NCBI GenBank assembly: GCA_016285345.1
Contig: JAEEQN010000004.1
Coordinates: 39,858-103,857 of the forward strand
DNA: 64,000 nt
Direction: 5' to 3'
Source: Victivallales bacterium
GTDB lineage: Bacteria > Verrucomicrobiota > Lentisphaeria > Victivallales > UBA1829
The first letter of the stretch is position 1. Each line of letters begins with the position of its first letter. Positions 24,901 through 34,026 of the stretch are shown one piece after another. Both the position numbers and the translations under genes were made by a program. Under the pieces are notes generated by a model. That model saw nothing but the letters and a program-made list of their open reading frames with translations. It was not told the DNA's origin and did not search any database.

Positions 24901-25497
24901 ATGGAGCGGATTTCCAGTTCCGACGCGACCGCCGCCGCGGTCTTCCGCGATATTCTGCGGCGCGATGACGGCGTCCTGCTTGTCCCGACCGAGACCGTCT
25001 ACGGACTGGTCTGCGATGCCGCGCACGAAGCCGCCCGCGCGAAAATATACGAGATGAAACGGCGTCCGGCGTCCAAACTTCTCACGCTCTTTTTCGCCTC
25101 GCGCGAAGCGGCGGAGACGGCGTTTCCCGCCATGCCGGAGACCGCGAAACGCTTTGCGGCGGCGTTCTGCCCCGGCCCCGTGACTCTGGTCGTGCCGGAC
25201 GGCGACGCGTTCACCGGATTCCGCATTCCCGATCATCCCGCGCTGCTGAAACTTCTTGCGGCGTACGGGCGGCCGCTTGCCTCGACCAGTGCGAATCTTT
25301 CCGGACAGCCCCCGGCGCATACCGTGGATGAAGCTTTGAAATCGCTTGCGATTCCGCCCGACGGCGTGCTGGACGGCGGTGCGATCCCGCCGGATTCCGC
25401 GGCGTCGACCGTGATCAAGGTCGAGCGCGACGGCGCGTGGAGCATCCTGCGTCCGGGGCCGGTGTCCGAGGAAATGCTTCTGGCGGCGCTGAAGTAA
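24901..25497 (+). CDS. tsaC: L-threonylcarbamoyladenylate synthase (TsaC/YrdC type)
   Basis: The 198-residue Sua5/YciO/YrdC-domain enzyme makes threonylcarbamoyl-AMP from Thr, bicarbonate and ATP, the first step of tRNA t6A37 synthesis. Family motifs are visible: PTETVYGLVCDA, KIYEMKRRPASKLLTLFF (the KxR segment), FCPGPVTLVVPD, GFRIPDHPALLKLL and ASTSANLSGQPPA. The length matches the short TsaC form without the Sua5 extension. tsaB, tsaD and tsaE are not in the window. TcdA, which further modifies t6A, is encoded at 56.8 kb. Confidence 0.9.
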   Translation: MERISSSDATAAAVFRDILRRDDGVLLVPTETVYGLVCDAAHEAARAKIYEMKRRPASKLLTLFFASREAAETAFPAMPETAKRFAAAFCPGPVTLVVPDGDAFTGFRIPDHPALLKLLAAYGRPLASTSANLSGQPPAHTVDEALKSLAIPPDGVLDGGAIPPDSAASTVIKVERDGAWSILRPGPVSEEMLLAALK

Positions 25498-25540
25498 GTC
25501 ATTTGGGACGTTTCCGCCTCTCGCGGATCGAGCTGGAGAC

Positions 25541-25568
25541 TTGCATTTTCGGAAAAATGTGGTATTTT
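25541..25568 (+). promoter_or_regulatory. Predicted promoter of fabD
   Basis: TTGCAT, 16 bp, TATTTT, with TTTCGG after the -35 and ATGTGG before the -10. It lies about 75 bp before the TTG start. Confidence 0.6.
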
Positions 25569-25642
25569 ATTATGTCTGCATTTTTCGAAAATGATTAGAT
25601 AATTCTTGTGGCAGACTTCCAATCCATGAAAGGACAACGACA

Positions 25643-26554
25643 TTGAAAACAGCATTTTTATTCTCGGGGCAGGGCGCCCAGGCCGTCGGCATGGGCAAGG
25701 ACCTGTATGAAGCTTCCCCTGCGGCGAAAGCGGTTTTCGACCGCGCGGACGCCGTGCTCGGACGCAGCCTGTCCAAGCTCTGCTTCGAAGGCCCGGAATC
25801 CGACCTGACCGCGACGGCGAACTGTCAGCCCGCGATCTATACCGCCAGCATGGCCTGTCTGGCCGCCTGGCTGGAAAAGAACCCCGGCGAAGAAGCCGTG
25901 GCCGCTGGCGGCCTGAGCCTCGGCGAATACGCGGCGTTCGCGTCCGCCGGGACGTTCACGTTCGAGGACGGCCTGAAGCTCGTGGCGAAGCGCGCCGCCC
26001 TGATGGACGCGGCCTGTCACGAAGCCGAGGGCGGCATGGCCGCCATCATCGGCGGCGATCCCGCGGTGATCGCGGAGGTCTGCGCGGAATGCGGCATCGA
26101 CGTGGCGAACTACAATTCGCCCGGCCAGATCGTGATCAGCGGCGTGAAGGACCTGGTCCTGAAGGCTTGCGGAATCCTGAAGGAACGCGGCGTCAAGCGC
26201 GCCCTGCCGCTGAACGTGGCGGGAGCGTTCCACAGCCGCATGATGGCTTCCGCGGGCGCGGCGCTCGCTCCAGTGCTGGACGCAACTCCGATGAACGCGC
26301 CGAAGTTCCCCGTGCTCCAGAATTTCACGGGCGAACCCGAATCCGATCCGGCGAAGATCCGCGCGAACCTGGTCTCCCAGGTCGCGGGAAGCGTCCGCTG
26401 GGACACCTGCGTGCGCGTCATGGCGGAACGTTTCGGCGCGGAGCGCTTCGTGGAGTTCGGACCGGGCACGGTCCTGACCGGCCTCGTGCGGAAGATCCTG
26501 CCGGGCGCGGCCCTGCACAACGTCTCCGGCGTCGACGGGTTGGCGAACGCCTGA
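25643..26554 (+). CDS. fabD: Malonyl-CoA:ACP transacylase FabD (TTG start)
   Basis: The 303-residue cytoplasmic enzyme loads malonyl groups onto ACP for fatty-acid synthesis. It opens KTAFLFSGQGAQAVGMGKDL, has the nucleophile elbow GGLSLGEYAAF (Ser within GLSLG), the second catalytic region NVAGAFHSRMM (His) and C-terminal EFGPGTVLTGLVRKI. The start codon is TTG with AAGGA 8 bp upstream; no closer ATG exists before the conserved FLFSGQG. It is followed by fabG, acpP and fabF, the common fatty-acid cluster order; fabH and plsX are not seen. Confidence 0.95.
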   Translation: MKTAFLFSGQGAQAVGMGKDLYEASPAAKAVFDRADAVLGRSLSKLCFEGPESDLTATANCQPAIYTASMACLAAWLEKNPGEEAVAAGGLSLGEYAAFASAGTFTFEDGLKLVAKRAALMDAACHEAEGGMAAIIGGDPAVIAEVCAECGIDVANYNSPGQIVISGVKDLVLKACGILKERGVKRALPLNVAGAFHSRMMASAGAALAPVLDATPMNAPKFPVLQNFTGEPESDPAKIRANLVSQVAGSVRWDTCVRVMAERFGAERFVEFGPGTVLTGLVRKILPGAALHNVSGVDGLANA

Positions 26555-26618
26555 CTTTTTCCTTGAAGAAAACAATCTTATAACCCAATCATACTGAAAC
26601 CGAATCAGGAGAAACACA

Positions 26619-27362
26619 ATGAGTCAACTCGAAAACAGAGTGGCGCTGGTGACCGGCGGAGCCCGCGGCATCGGACGCGCGATCTGCGAACGCCTGGCAC
26701 AGGAAGGCGCGAAGCTCGCCATCGTGGACATCATGCAGGAAACGGCGGACAAGACTGTGGCGGAATTCCGCGCACAGGGCATCGACGCCATCGCCATTGC
26801 GGCGAACGTCGCGAAGTATGAAGACGCCGAAGCGTCGATCAAGACCGTCATGGAAAAATACGGCCGCCTCGACATCCTCGTGAACTGCGCCGGCATCACC
26901 AAGGACAACCTGCTCATGCGCATGAGCGAGGCCGACTGGGACGCCGTGATCGCCGTCAACCTGAAGGGCACGTACAACTTCATCAAGGCCGCCATCCGTC
27001 CCATGATGAAAGCCCGCTACGGCAAGATCGTGAACATCTCCAGCGTGGTCGGCCGTGCCGGAAACGCCGGACAGGTCAACTACTCCGCCTCCAAGGCCGG
27101 CGTCATCGGCGTCACGAAGTCCGTGGCAAAGGAACTCGGCAGCCGCAACATCATGGTGAACGCGGTCGCGCCCGGCTACATCATGACCGACATGACCGAA
27201 AACCTCCCGGACGAGGCCAAGAAGTTCTTCCTGGAACTGATCCCGCTGAAGCGCGGCGGCAAGCCCCAGGATGTCGCCAACGTCGTGGCGTTCCTCTGCG
27301 GCCCGGATTCCGACTACGTGACCGGCCAGGTGATCAACTGCTGCGGCGGCTTCCTGATGTAA
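26619..27362 (+). CDS. fabG: 3-oxoacyl-ACP reductase FabG
   Basis: A 247-residue short-chain dehydrogenase that reduces 3-oxoacyl-ACP with NADPH. Motifs: cofactor loop TGGARGIGRAI, NCAGI, catalytic Ser in NISSVVGRAGN, and YSASKAGVIG carrying the Tyr and Lys, then NAVAPGYIMTDMT. The C-terminal CCGGFLM resembles the conserved FabG end DGGMVM, with Cys-Cys in place of Asp-Gly. AGGAG lies 9 bp before the ATG. It is 64 bp downstream of fabD in the same orientation. Confidence 0.95.
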   Translation: MSQLENRVALVTGGARGIGRAICERLAQEGAKLAIVDIMQETADKTVAEFRAQGIDAIAIAANVAKYEDAEASIKTVMEKYGRLDILVNCAGITKDNLLMRMSEADWDAVIAVNLKGTYNFIKAAIRPMMKARYGKIVNISSVVGRAGNAGQVNYSASKAGVIGVTKSVAKELGSRNIMVNAVAPGYIMTDMTENLPDEAKKFFLELIPLKRGGKPQDVANVVAFLCGPDSDYVTGQVINCCGGFLM

Positions 27363-27428
27363 TTTTTCCCTTCGGGATGTAAAAAAACATCATTCGGCCA
27401 TAAAAACGCAAAAAAGCGTGCATTGGAT

Positions 27429-27456
27429 TTGCAAAATCGCAAAAACGGTGTATATT
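27429..27456 (+). promoter_or_regulatory. Predicted promoter of acpP
   Basis: TTGCAA, 16 bp, TATATT, with AATCGC after the -35 and GGTG before the -10; an overlapping TATAAT ends at 27461. A separate promoter would allow the high acpP expression needed relative to fabD and fabG. Confidence 0.65.
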
Positions 27457-27520
27457 ATAATCCATACACGTTACAAAAAAACGAAAACCAACCCTTCTCA
27501 CCAATACGAAAGGATTTAAC

Positions 27521-27772
27521 ATGTCCGCTGAAATCGCACAAAAAGTCAAAGAGCTCGTCGTGAAGCAGCTCGCAGTCGCCGAAGACCAGGTTACCGATGA
27601 CGCCCGTTTCGTCGAAGATCTGAACGCCGACTCCCTCGACATCGTGGAAATGATCATGGCTCTCGAAGAAGAATTCAACTCCGAGATTCCGGATGAAGAC
27701 GCCGAAAATCTGAAGACCGTCGGCGATGCGATCAAGTACATCGAAAGCAAGATGGCTGCCGCCAAGGAATAA
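27521..27772 (+). CDS. acpP: Acyl carrier protein
   Basis: An 83-residue acidic protein with the 4'-phosphopantetheine attachment motif [20 protein letters not shown] (Ser of DSLD). It carries growing acyl chains for FabD, FabG and FabF, and probably for the LpxD-type acyltransferase and the acyl-ACP thioesterase encoded elsewhere in this window. Length and composition are typical. AAGGA precedes the ATG, and a dedicated promoter and terminator flank the gene. Confidence 0.97.
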   Translation: MSAEIAQKVKELVVKQLAVAEDQVTDDARFVEDLNADSLDIVEMIMALEEEFNSEIPDEDAENLKTVGDAIKYIESKMAAAKE

Positions 27773-27791
27773 TTTCCTTCTTTTGCTTCCC

Positions 27792-27823
27792 GGGGTCATT
27801 CGTCTTGAGTGACCCCTTTTTTT
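27792..27823 (+). terminator. Rho-independent terminator after acpP
   Basis: GGGGTCA pairs with TGACCCC with further TC/GA pairing toward the loop, followed by seven T. Confidence 0.9.
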
Positions 27824-27858
27824 CTTTTTCTATCCTAAGCGACCGGAGATAAGATACC

Positions 27859-29124
27859 ATGATGAACAGACGGCGAGTTGTAATAACCGGATACGGAGCG
27901 GTTTCCTGCGTGGGGAACGATGTGAACACCATGTGGGACGCCCTGGTCAACGGGCGCTGCGGCATCGGCCGCGTGACCCAGTTCGACCCGACCGATTTTA
28001 AGACGCAGGTCGGCGGCGAGGTGAAGAACCTCGACTGGCAGAGCGTCGTGTCCGAAAAGGACTATCGCAGAGTCGACAGCTTTGTCACGTTCGCCCTGGT
28101 CGCTTTCGACGAGGCCCGGCGCGACGCCGGACTTCCGGCCGATTTCCGAGAGGAAGGCAGCGGACTCGACGTGAACCGCATCGGCGTTGTGGTCGGCAGC
28201 GGCATCGGCGGCCTGCACACCATCGAGAGCCAGTGCGCCACGCTCCTGACCAAGGGCCCGAGCCGTGTTTCGCCCTTCATGATCCCGTCCATCATCACGA
28301 ACATGGCTTCCGGCATGATCTCCATCCGGTGCGGCGCAGGCGGCCCGAACTTCTCGGTCGTCTCCGCATGCGCCACCGCCACGCACGCCATCGGCGCGAG
28401 TTTCGACGCGATCGCCGACGGACGCGCGGACATGATGGTCACCGGCGGCGCGGAATCCTCCATCACCCGCCTGGGCTATGCCGGATTCTGCTCCATGAAG
28501 GCCATGAGCACCCATTACAACGACACTCCCGAGGTCGCCAGCCGTCCGTTCGACCGCGACCGTGACGGTTTCGTGATGTCCGAGGGCGCCGGCATCCTCA
28601 TTCTTGAAGAATATGAACACGCCGTGAAGCGCGGCGCGAAGATCCATTGCGAAGTGGTCGGCTTCGGCGCGACCGGCGACGCGTTCCACATGACCGCGCC
28701 GATGACCGGCGGTCTCGGCGGCATGCGAGCGTTCCAGATGGCGCTGGACAACGCCGGACTGAACCCGGAAGACGTGGACTACATCAACGCGCACGGAACC
28801 AGTACGCACCTCAACGACCTCTGCGAGACGCAGGCGATCAAGGCGCTGTTCGGCGACCACGCCCGCAAGCTCGCGATCAGCAGCACCAAGGGCGCGATGG
28901 GCCACGGCCTCGGCGCCGCGGGCGGCTTCGAAACGATCATTGCCTCGAAGACCATCGAGACCGGGATCGTCCCGCCGACCATCAACTACACCACCCCGGA
29001 CCCCGAGTGCGACCTGGACTACACGCCGAACGTCGCGCGTGAACGCAAGGTCGACGTGGCGCTGAACACCAACCTCGGATTCGGCGGCCACAACGGCGTG
29101 ATCGCCCTGCGCCGCTGCAAGTGA
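27859..29124 (+). CDS. fabF: 3-oxoacyl-ACP synthase II FabF
   Basis: The 421-residue condensing enzyme elongates acyl-ACP. The thiolase-fold catalytic triad is complete: Cys in SVVSACATATHAIG, His in INAHGTSTHLND and His in KGAMGHGLGAAGG; RRVVITGYGAVSC at the start and NTNLGFGGHNGVIAL at the end are family hallmarks. The start has two consecutive ATG codons with CGGAG upstream; either may be used. It follows the acpP terminator by only 35 bp, so its expression depends on read-through or on a promoter I could not identify. Confidence 0.95.
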   Translation: MMNRRRVVITGYGAVSCVGNDVNTMWDALVNGRCGIGRVTQFDPTDFKTQVGGEVKNLDWQSVVSEKDYRRVDSFVTFALVAFDEARRDAGLPADFREEGSGLDVNRIGVVVGSGIGGLHTIESQCATLLTKGPSRVSPFMIPSIITNMASGMISIRCGAGGPNFSVVSACATATHAIGASFDAIADGRADMMVTGGAESSITRLGYAGFCSMKAMSTHYNDTPEVASRPFDRDRDGFVMSEGAGILILEEYEHAVKRGAKIHCEVVGFGATGDAFHMTAPMTGGLGGMRAFQMALDNAGLNPEDVDYINAHGTSTHLNDLCETQAIKALFGDHARKLAISSTKGAMGHGLGAAGGFETIIASKTIETGIVPPTINYTTPDPECDLDYTPNVARERKVDVALNTNLGFGGHNGVIALRRCK

Positions 29125-29191
29125 CCGGACCTGACTGACAACGCTTTCCATTTGATTTTTCAACTTACATAATCTTTTTCGGAGGTTCCTT

Positions 29192-30118
29192 ATGAAATCG
29201 CTTTCGTTCGCCGTTTCGTTCGCCGCTATGTTCGCTCTCGTCTCCTGCGCCTCCAACGTGCCGCCGCCGGAGGACGAAAAAGCCGAAGCCTGGACCCCCG
29301 GAATCCAGAATTCCTATCCCGACTGGCAGCCGCCGGAGGAAATGCCGGACGGAAATCCCGCCTACGCGGAAGCGTTCGGGGAACCGCGTCCGGTCGACGG
29401 CAAGGAAACTGAAACCGTCGCGGTGGTCGTGGTTGAGGAAACCGCGGAAGCCGCTCCTGTGAAGAAGGTCGACGAGACGCCGGAAGCCGCCAAGCCGAAG
29501 GCGCAGGAACAGCCGCAGCCGGTCGAGGTCAAGCCCGCAGGCCCCGCGAAATTCATGCGTGTCGACGTGTTCCCCGCCGAAGCCGGAGTCGACGGCGTGT
29601 ATGCCGTCAACGGCGAACGCGTGAACACCGCTGACCTGAAAACCGCACTCAATGACGCGGCCAAACTCAACAAGGACATCGCCGTGATCGTGTACGGCCG
29701 CACGGATTCCACCGTGGAGGACCTGAACGCCGTCGTGGACTACTGCAAGGAAGCCGGCATCACCAAGCTCAACGTGATGACCAACGACGACATCATGGCG
29801 CAGCGCCGCGCCGAAGTCCGCGCCCAGAAGGGCATCAAGGACGAGCCGGCGAAGGAACAGAAGACCGATGCGAAGGAAGCCGCCAAGCCCGCCCGTGAAG
29901 TGCTGGCCGCCGATCCCGACCAGCCCTCCACTGAGTATATCGTGAAGGACGGCGATTCCCTCTCCGCTATCGCCAAAACGCTCTACCACGACGGCACCGC
30001 GTGGGAGATCATTTTCGACGCGAACAAAGAACTCCTGAACGGGAAACCGAATTTCCTGAAGCCCAAGATGAAACTTGTCATCCCGGCCGTGAAGAAGGTC
30101 CCCGTTTCCTCGAAGTAA
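29192..30118 (+). CDS. LysM-domain lipoprotein
   Basis: A 308-residue predicted lipoprotein: signal peptide with lipobox FALVSCAS (Cys 19). A Pro/Glu/Ala/Lys-rich, probably unstructured region follows to about residue 120, then a biopolymer-transport (ExbD/TolR)-like region (about 125-205: GVDGVYAVNGERVNTADLKT ... KDIAVIVYGRTDSTVEDLNA). A C-terminal LysM domain ends the chain (EYIVKDGDSLSAIAKTLYHD to PKMKLVIPAV). It is probably held in the outer or inner membrane by its lipid and binds peptidoglycan through LysM. The middle region's similarity to ExbD is my reading of the pattern and needs a profile search. GGAGG lies before the ATG; phoH follows 14 bp later. Confidence 0.82.
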   Translation: MKSLSFAVSFAAMFALVSCASNVPPPEDEKAEAWTPGIQNSYPDWQPPEEMPDGNPAYAEAFGEPRPVDGKETETVAVVVVEETAEAAPVKKVDETPEAAKPKAQEQPQPVEVKPAGPAKFMRVDVFPAEAGVDGVYAVNGERVNTADLKTALNDAAKLNKDIAVIVYGRTDSTVEDLNAVVDYCKEAGITKLNVMTNDDIMAQRRAEVRAQKGIKDEPAKEQKTDAKEAAKPAREVLAADPDQPSTEYIVKDGDSLSAIAKTLYHDGTAWEIIFDANKELLNGKPNFLKPKMKLVIPAVKKVPVSSK

Positions 30119-30132
30119 TTTTGTTATACTCC

Positions 30133-31131
30133 ATGCAATCCACGGAACAGGATCCCGACAGCGCTTCCCCCGACAGTAAAACCGGAGGGGGACGCGTCTA
30201 TTTCGACAGTCCGGGCGCGCTGGAATCGGCGTTCGCCGGGAACTTGACCGGGAATCTCGCCGCGGCGGAATACGCCCTCGGCGTGAAGTTCGCCTCGCGC
30301 GAATCCTGGGCGATGTCCGTGGAGGATACCCCCGACAAACGCGGCGACGGGTTCCTGCGCGAACTCCGCCGCCTTCAGAAAGAACGCGGCCGCGGTCTGG
30401 ACCAGTCCGAATTCGACCTGGCGCTGGATGCCTGGCGCGAGGGACGCGAACAGGACCTCGGCACGTATTTCGCCGAACGCGTCACGGTCGGCCCCGGCAA
30501 GAAAGACGTTTCCGCGCGTTCCCCGAACCAGCTTGCCTATCTGCGTGCGATTCGGAGCAAGGACCTCGTGTTCGGCGTCGGGCCCGCCGGTACCGGCAAG
30601 ACCTATCTTGCCATGGCGATGGCTGTCTCCCTGCTCGTCGCGGGGAAATACAACCGCATTATCCTGACGCGTCCCGCCGTGGAGGCCGGGGAAAACCTCG
30701 GATTCCTGCCCGGCACGCTTCAGGAGAAGATCAACCCGTATCTGCGTCCGCTGCACGATGCGCTCCACGAGATGATGGACTACGCCGCCGCCGAGGAACT
30801 GATGTCGCGCGGCGTGATCGAGGTCGCGCCGCTGGCTTTCATGCGCGGGCGCACGCTGAACCATGCGTTCGTGATCCTGGATGAGGCGCAGAACGCCTCC
30901 CACGAACAGATGTTCATGTTTCTGACCCGCCTCGGATTCCATTCGAAGTGCGTGGTCTGCGGCGATCCCTCGCAGGCGGACATCCCGCACGGCCAGTCCG
31001 GGCTGCCGCACGCACTGGACTGTCTGGCGAATATCGACGGCGTGCGGATTTGCCGGTTCGATACGCGCGACGTGGTGCGGCATCCGCTGGTGGAAAAGAT
31101 CATTCGCGCCTATGAGATGAGCGGAAAATGA
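30133..31131 (+). CDS. PhoH-family ATPase
   Basis: A 332-residue P-loop protein; the ORF track adds 44 residues that overlap the LysM gene and are rejected. Core motifs: SPNQLAYLRAIRSKDLVFGV, Walker A GPAGTGKTYLAMAMA, TRPAVEAGENLGFLPG, FVILDEAQNASHEQMFMFLT (Walker B) and CGDPSQADIPHGQSGL. This is the PhoL/YbeZ type that in many bacteria is encoded next to ybeY and works in RNA metabolism; that arrangement is found here. No clear ribosome-binding site precedes the ATG, suggesting coupling to the upstream gene. Starts a six-gene cluster with gaps of at most 16 bp or overlaps. Confidence 0.92.
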   Translation: MQSTEQDPDSASPDSKTGGGRVYFDSPGALESAFAGNLTGNLAAAEYALGVKFASRESWAMSVEDTPDKRGDGFLRELRRLQKERGRGLDQSEFDLALDAWREGREQDLGTYFAERVTVGPGKKDVSARSPNQLAYLRAIRSKDLVFGVGPAGTGKTYLAMAMAVSLLVAGKYNRIILTRPAVEAGENLGFLPGTLQEKINPYLRPLHDALHEMMDYAAAEELMSRGVIEVAPLAFMRGRTLNHAFVILDEAQNASHEQMFMFLTRLGFHSKCVVCGDPSQADIPHGQSGLPHALDCLANIDGVRICRFDTRDVVRHPLVEKIIRAYEMSGK

Positions 31132-31147
31132 GGAAAGGAATGAAGCA

Positions 31148-33508
31148 ATGACCGAGGAAAAGAAAAAGTCAAATGTTTTTTTTGAGCATGTCGGCGCATG
31201 GATGCAGCGTTCGCTGATCGTGTCCCTGCTGCTGATTCTGATGGTGTTCGGGGCGGCCGTGGCTTTGCTGTGGATTCCGAGCCAGAGCGACCTGCCGTCC
31301 ATCGAAAAAGGTTCGCAGGCCGCGCAGGATATCGAAGCCGTCTGTGATTTCTCATATCAGAACAAAAAGGAGGCGATGCGCGTCTTTCAGACGTTCGCAC
31401 TGGAGTTTCCGCGTTATTTCCGGTTCGACCCGGCGCGCTCTGAAAAAATCATAAAGGGCTATGAACTCCTGATGCAGGAGGTCCTGCGCCGGAATGCCGC
31501 CGAGGAGGAACGCAAGGCATATGTCGCGCCGGAAAACGCCGACCCGGAAACGTCCGCGATGGTGTCGTTCGTGCAGGAAATGCCGCCGCTACTGTATTTC
31601 TTCCTCCGTCAGACCGCGCTTGACGACGCCAGGAAGGAAAAAGCCGCCGCGCAGGTGGAGGAGATCGTGTTCGGCGGCATCGCGACCGCGGACGAACGGA
31701 ACAAGGCGCAGCCGTTTACCGGCAAGCTGTCCGAGGGCGAGGGCGCCCGGACGGTCAACGCGCAGATGAACGCGAAGATCCTGGATTCCGATTCGCGCGA
31801 AGTCGGTCCGTTCAAACTCAGCGACCTCCCGACGCCGGAGCTCGCCGCCGCACAGACCGTGAACTCCCTGCTGTCCACGGTGTCCTACGACCAGCGCGTA
31901 CCCTACGAGGAGCCGCTCCTGCGGTTTTTCCGGGCGCTGTATGCGGACGGGAACCTGACTTACGACGCGGAACTGAGCAGGCAGCGTCTGGACGAGGAAT
32001 TCGCGGAGATGCCGAAGGAAGTCCGCGAACCCGAGATATTCCACAAGAAAGGCACGATCCTGATCCACAAGAACGAGATACTGAGCGAGGACCAGGCGGA
32101 GATGTACAAGGCGTACCAGATACGCTACAGCGAGTATCTCCGCGAACAGCGTACATGGAGCAACCTTTTCCAGAAGACGATGCTCGTGGCGCTCCTGATC
32201 GTGCTTTCCTGCATTTACATCGTGCGAGTCCACCCCGAGCTCATCGGCAATAACCGTTCGGTGTGGCTGATCGGCTTCGTGGTCATTATTTCCCTGCTGT
32301 GCAACCGGTTTTTTATGGAGCAGTACAACTATTTCGCTTTAGGCAAGGGGTACCCGGTCGTGCCTCTGTACCTGGCGATACCGCTGGCGTTGCCCGCGCT
32401 CGTGATCGCCGCGATCTACAGCGGGCGTTCCGCCGTGTTCGCCGGGCTGTTCGTGGCGGGCGTGTCCGCCGTGGCGCTGGATTTCTCGTTCCCGGCATTC
32501 GCCTCGGGACTGTTCGTCTGCGCCGTCGGCACTGTCTGCGTGCGGCAGGTCTACGACTACAAGAAATTCTTCACGCGGTCGTTTTTCTCCTGCGCGGTCA
32601 CGATGTGCCTGGCCTCGCTGATCTTCCAGCAGAATCCCGACTTCCTGACGAGCGTCCGCATGCAAGACTGGAACCGTCTGGGATTCAGCCTGGCCGTGCC
32701 GCTGACCGCCGGACTGCTGACTGCGATGGCCGCCTCCGCGCTGATCATCGCGCTGGAGACTGTGCTGGACGTGACGAGCAACATGTCGTATCTGTCGCTG
32801 ACCGACCGGAACCATCCTCTGCTGAAGAAGCTTCAGATGGAGGCGCCCGGCACGTATCACCACTGCGAACGCGTGGCTCTGCTGGCCGAGGAGGCGGCGA
32901 ACCGCGTGGGCGGCGTCTCGCTGAAGGCGCAGGCGTACGCGCTGTTCCACGACGTCGGCAAGCTCGCCTCGCCGGAGATGTTCACGGAAAACTCCAACGG
33001 CAAGGATATGTACAAGGACCTGAACCCGGCGGAGAGCGCGGAGATCATCTGCTGCCACGTGGAATTCGGTGTACAGCTGGCGAAAAAATACAAGCTGAAA
33101 ACGCCGATCCGCCGCGCCATCGAGTGCCATCACGGCAACGACTTCATCTCGTTCTTCTACGAGAAGGAGAAGCAGCGCACGGGGAAGACTCCGCCCGAAG
33201 CGCCGTTCCGTTATCCCGGCCCGCTGCCGGAGGAGAAGGAATGCGTGATCCTGATGCTGGCGGACTGCTGCGAGGCGGCTGTCTGCTCGCTGTCCGATCC
33301 GACCGAGGAAAACGTGCGCGCCCTGGTGGAAAAGATATTCAACGGCAAGCTCCAGCGCAAACAGCTGGATGCCGCGCACATTACGCTGGAACAGCTTACG
33401 CAGATCCGCGAATCGTTCCTGAAGACGTTCAAATCCATGAACCATACGCGCGTCTCGTATTCGCGGGCGAAGGCGGAACCGTCCGGGGGGAAGGGGAAGA
33501 AATCATGA
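31148..33508 (+). CDS. PgpH-type 7TM-HD phosphodiesterase
   Basis: The 786-residue inner-membrane protein has a first TM helix (SLIVSLLLILMVFGAAVALL), a long extracytoplasmic 7TMR-HDED region (about 45-345), a block of about seven TM helices (about 350-560) and a cytoplasmic HD domain. HD motifs are APGTYHHCERVALLAEEAAN, LFHDVGKLASPEMF, ICCHVEFGVQLAKKY and IECHHGND. Homologues of this architecture hydrolyse cyclic di-AMP. The operon position next to phoH and ybeY is the common one. AAAGGA precedes the ATG. The gene overlaps ybeY by 4 bp (ATGA). Activity is inferred from the family. Confidence 0.9.
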   Translation: MTEEKKKSNVFFEHVGAWMQRSLIVSLLLILMVFGAAVALLWIPSQSDLPSIEKGSQAAQDIEAVCDFSYQNKKEAMRVFQTFALEFPRYFRFDPARSEKIIKGYELLMQEVLRRNAAEEERKAYVAPENADPETSAMVSFVQEMPPLLYFFLRQTALDDARKEKAAAQVEEIVFGGIATADERNKAQPFTGKLSEGEGARTVNAQMNAKILDSDSREVGPFKLSDLPTPELAAAQTVNSLLSTVSYDQRVPYEEPLLRFFRALYADGNLTYDAELSRQRLDEEFAEMPKEVREPEIFHKKGTILIHKNEILSEDQAEMYKAYQIRYSEYLREQRTWSNLFQKTMLVALLIVLSCIYIVRVHPELIGNNRSVWLIGFVVIISLLCNRFFMEQYNYFALGKGYPVVPLYLAIPLALPALVIAAIYSGRSAVFAGLFVAGVSAVALDFSFPAFASGLFVCAVGTVCVRQVYDYKKFFTRSFFSCAVTMCLASLIFQQNPDFLTSVRMQDWNRLGFSLAVPLTAGLLTAMAASALIIALETVLDVTSNMSYLSLTDRNHPLLKKLQMEAPGTYHHCERVALLAEEAANRVGGVSLKAQAYALFHDVGKLASPEMFTENSNGKDMYKDLNPAESAEIICCHVEFGVQLAKKYKLKTPIRRAIECHHGNDFISFFYEKEKQRTGKTPPEAPFRYPGPLPEEKECVILMLADCCEAAVCSLSDPTEENVRALVEKIFNGKLQRKQLDAAHITLEQLTQIRESFLKTFKSMNHTRVSYSRAKAEPSGGKGKKS

Positions 33509-34026
33509 ATGCCGTCACCGTCTGGCGCGCCGGCAAATGCTTTCCTGCCCCGTCCCGTGCACGCCTCCGCAGAATGACCGCCGCCGCGGCCGAGCTCGCC
33601 GGACTTCACGACGTCCCGGGCGGCGTCTGCGTGTCGTTCCTGTCTCCGGCGGGCATCGAACGCGTGAATGAGGATTTCCTGGGGCATCACGGCCCGACGG
33701 ACGTGATCAGCTTCGATTACCGCGCGGAGGACGATCCGGGATTTGAGGACGAAACGGACGTATTGGATGAGGCGGATGACGCCGATCCCTCCATCGAGCT
33801 CATCGTGTGTCCCGCCGTGGCCTACGAACAGGCCGTGAAACGCGGGTTGCCGTATGCCGAGGAAGTGGCGCTGTACGTGGCGCACGGACTGCTCCACGCC
33901 GCCGGATACGATGACCTGAATCCGAAGGCGAAACGTGTGATGCGGCGCGCCGAGAAACGCGTGATGGCCGGACTCCGCAAGGCCGGACTGATCCCGCCGA
34001 TGGAATACAAGGACTCTGCCGAATGA
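33505..34026 (+). CDS. ybeY: YbeY endoribonuclease / rRNA maturation factor
   Basis: A 173-residue single-strand endoribonuclease of the UPF0054 family acting in 16S rRNA 3'-end maturation and ribosome quality control. Motifs: FLSPAGIERVNEDFLGHHGPTDVISFDY and the metal site HGLLHAAGYDD. The third ligand position is Asp instead of the His of the E. coli motif; a similar Asp form occurs in other phyla, so activity is expected. An acidic insertion (EDDPGFEDETDVLDEADDAD) lies between the two motifs. It overlaps the HD gene and the CorC-like gene by 4 bp at each end (ATGA), indicating tight translational coupling. Confidence 0.93.
   Translation: MNAVTVWRAGKCFPAPSRARLRRMTAAAAELAGLHDVPGGVCVSFLSPAGIERVNEDFLGHHGPTDVISFDYRAEDDPGFEDETDVLDEADDADPSIELIVCPAVAYEQAVKRGLPYAEEVALYVAHGLLHAAGYDDLNPKAKRVMRRAEKRVMAGLRKAGLIPPMEYKDSAE

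Noticed and set aside
33505-34026. Inactive YbeY because the third metal ligand is Asp
   Set aside because: An Asp at that position occurs in other lineages, so loss of activity is not implied.
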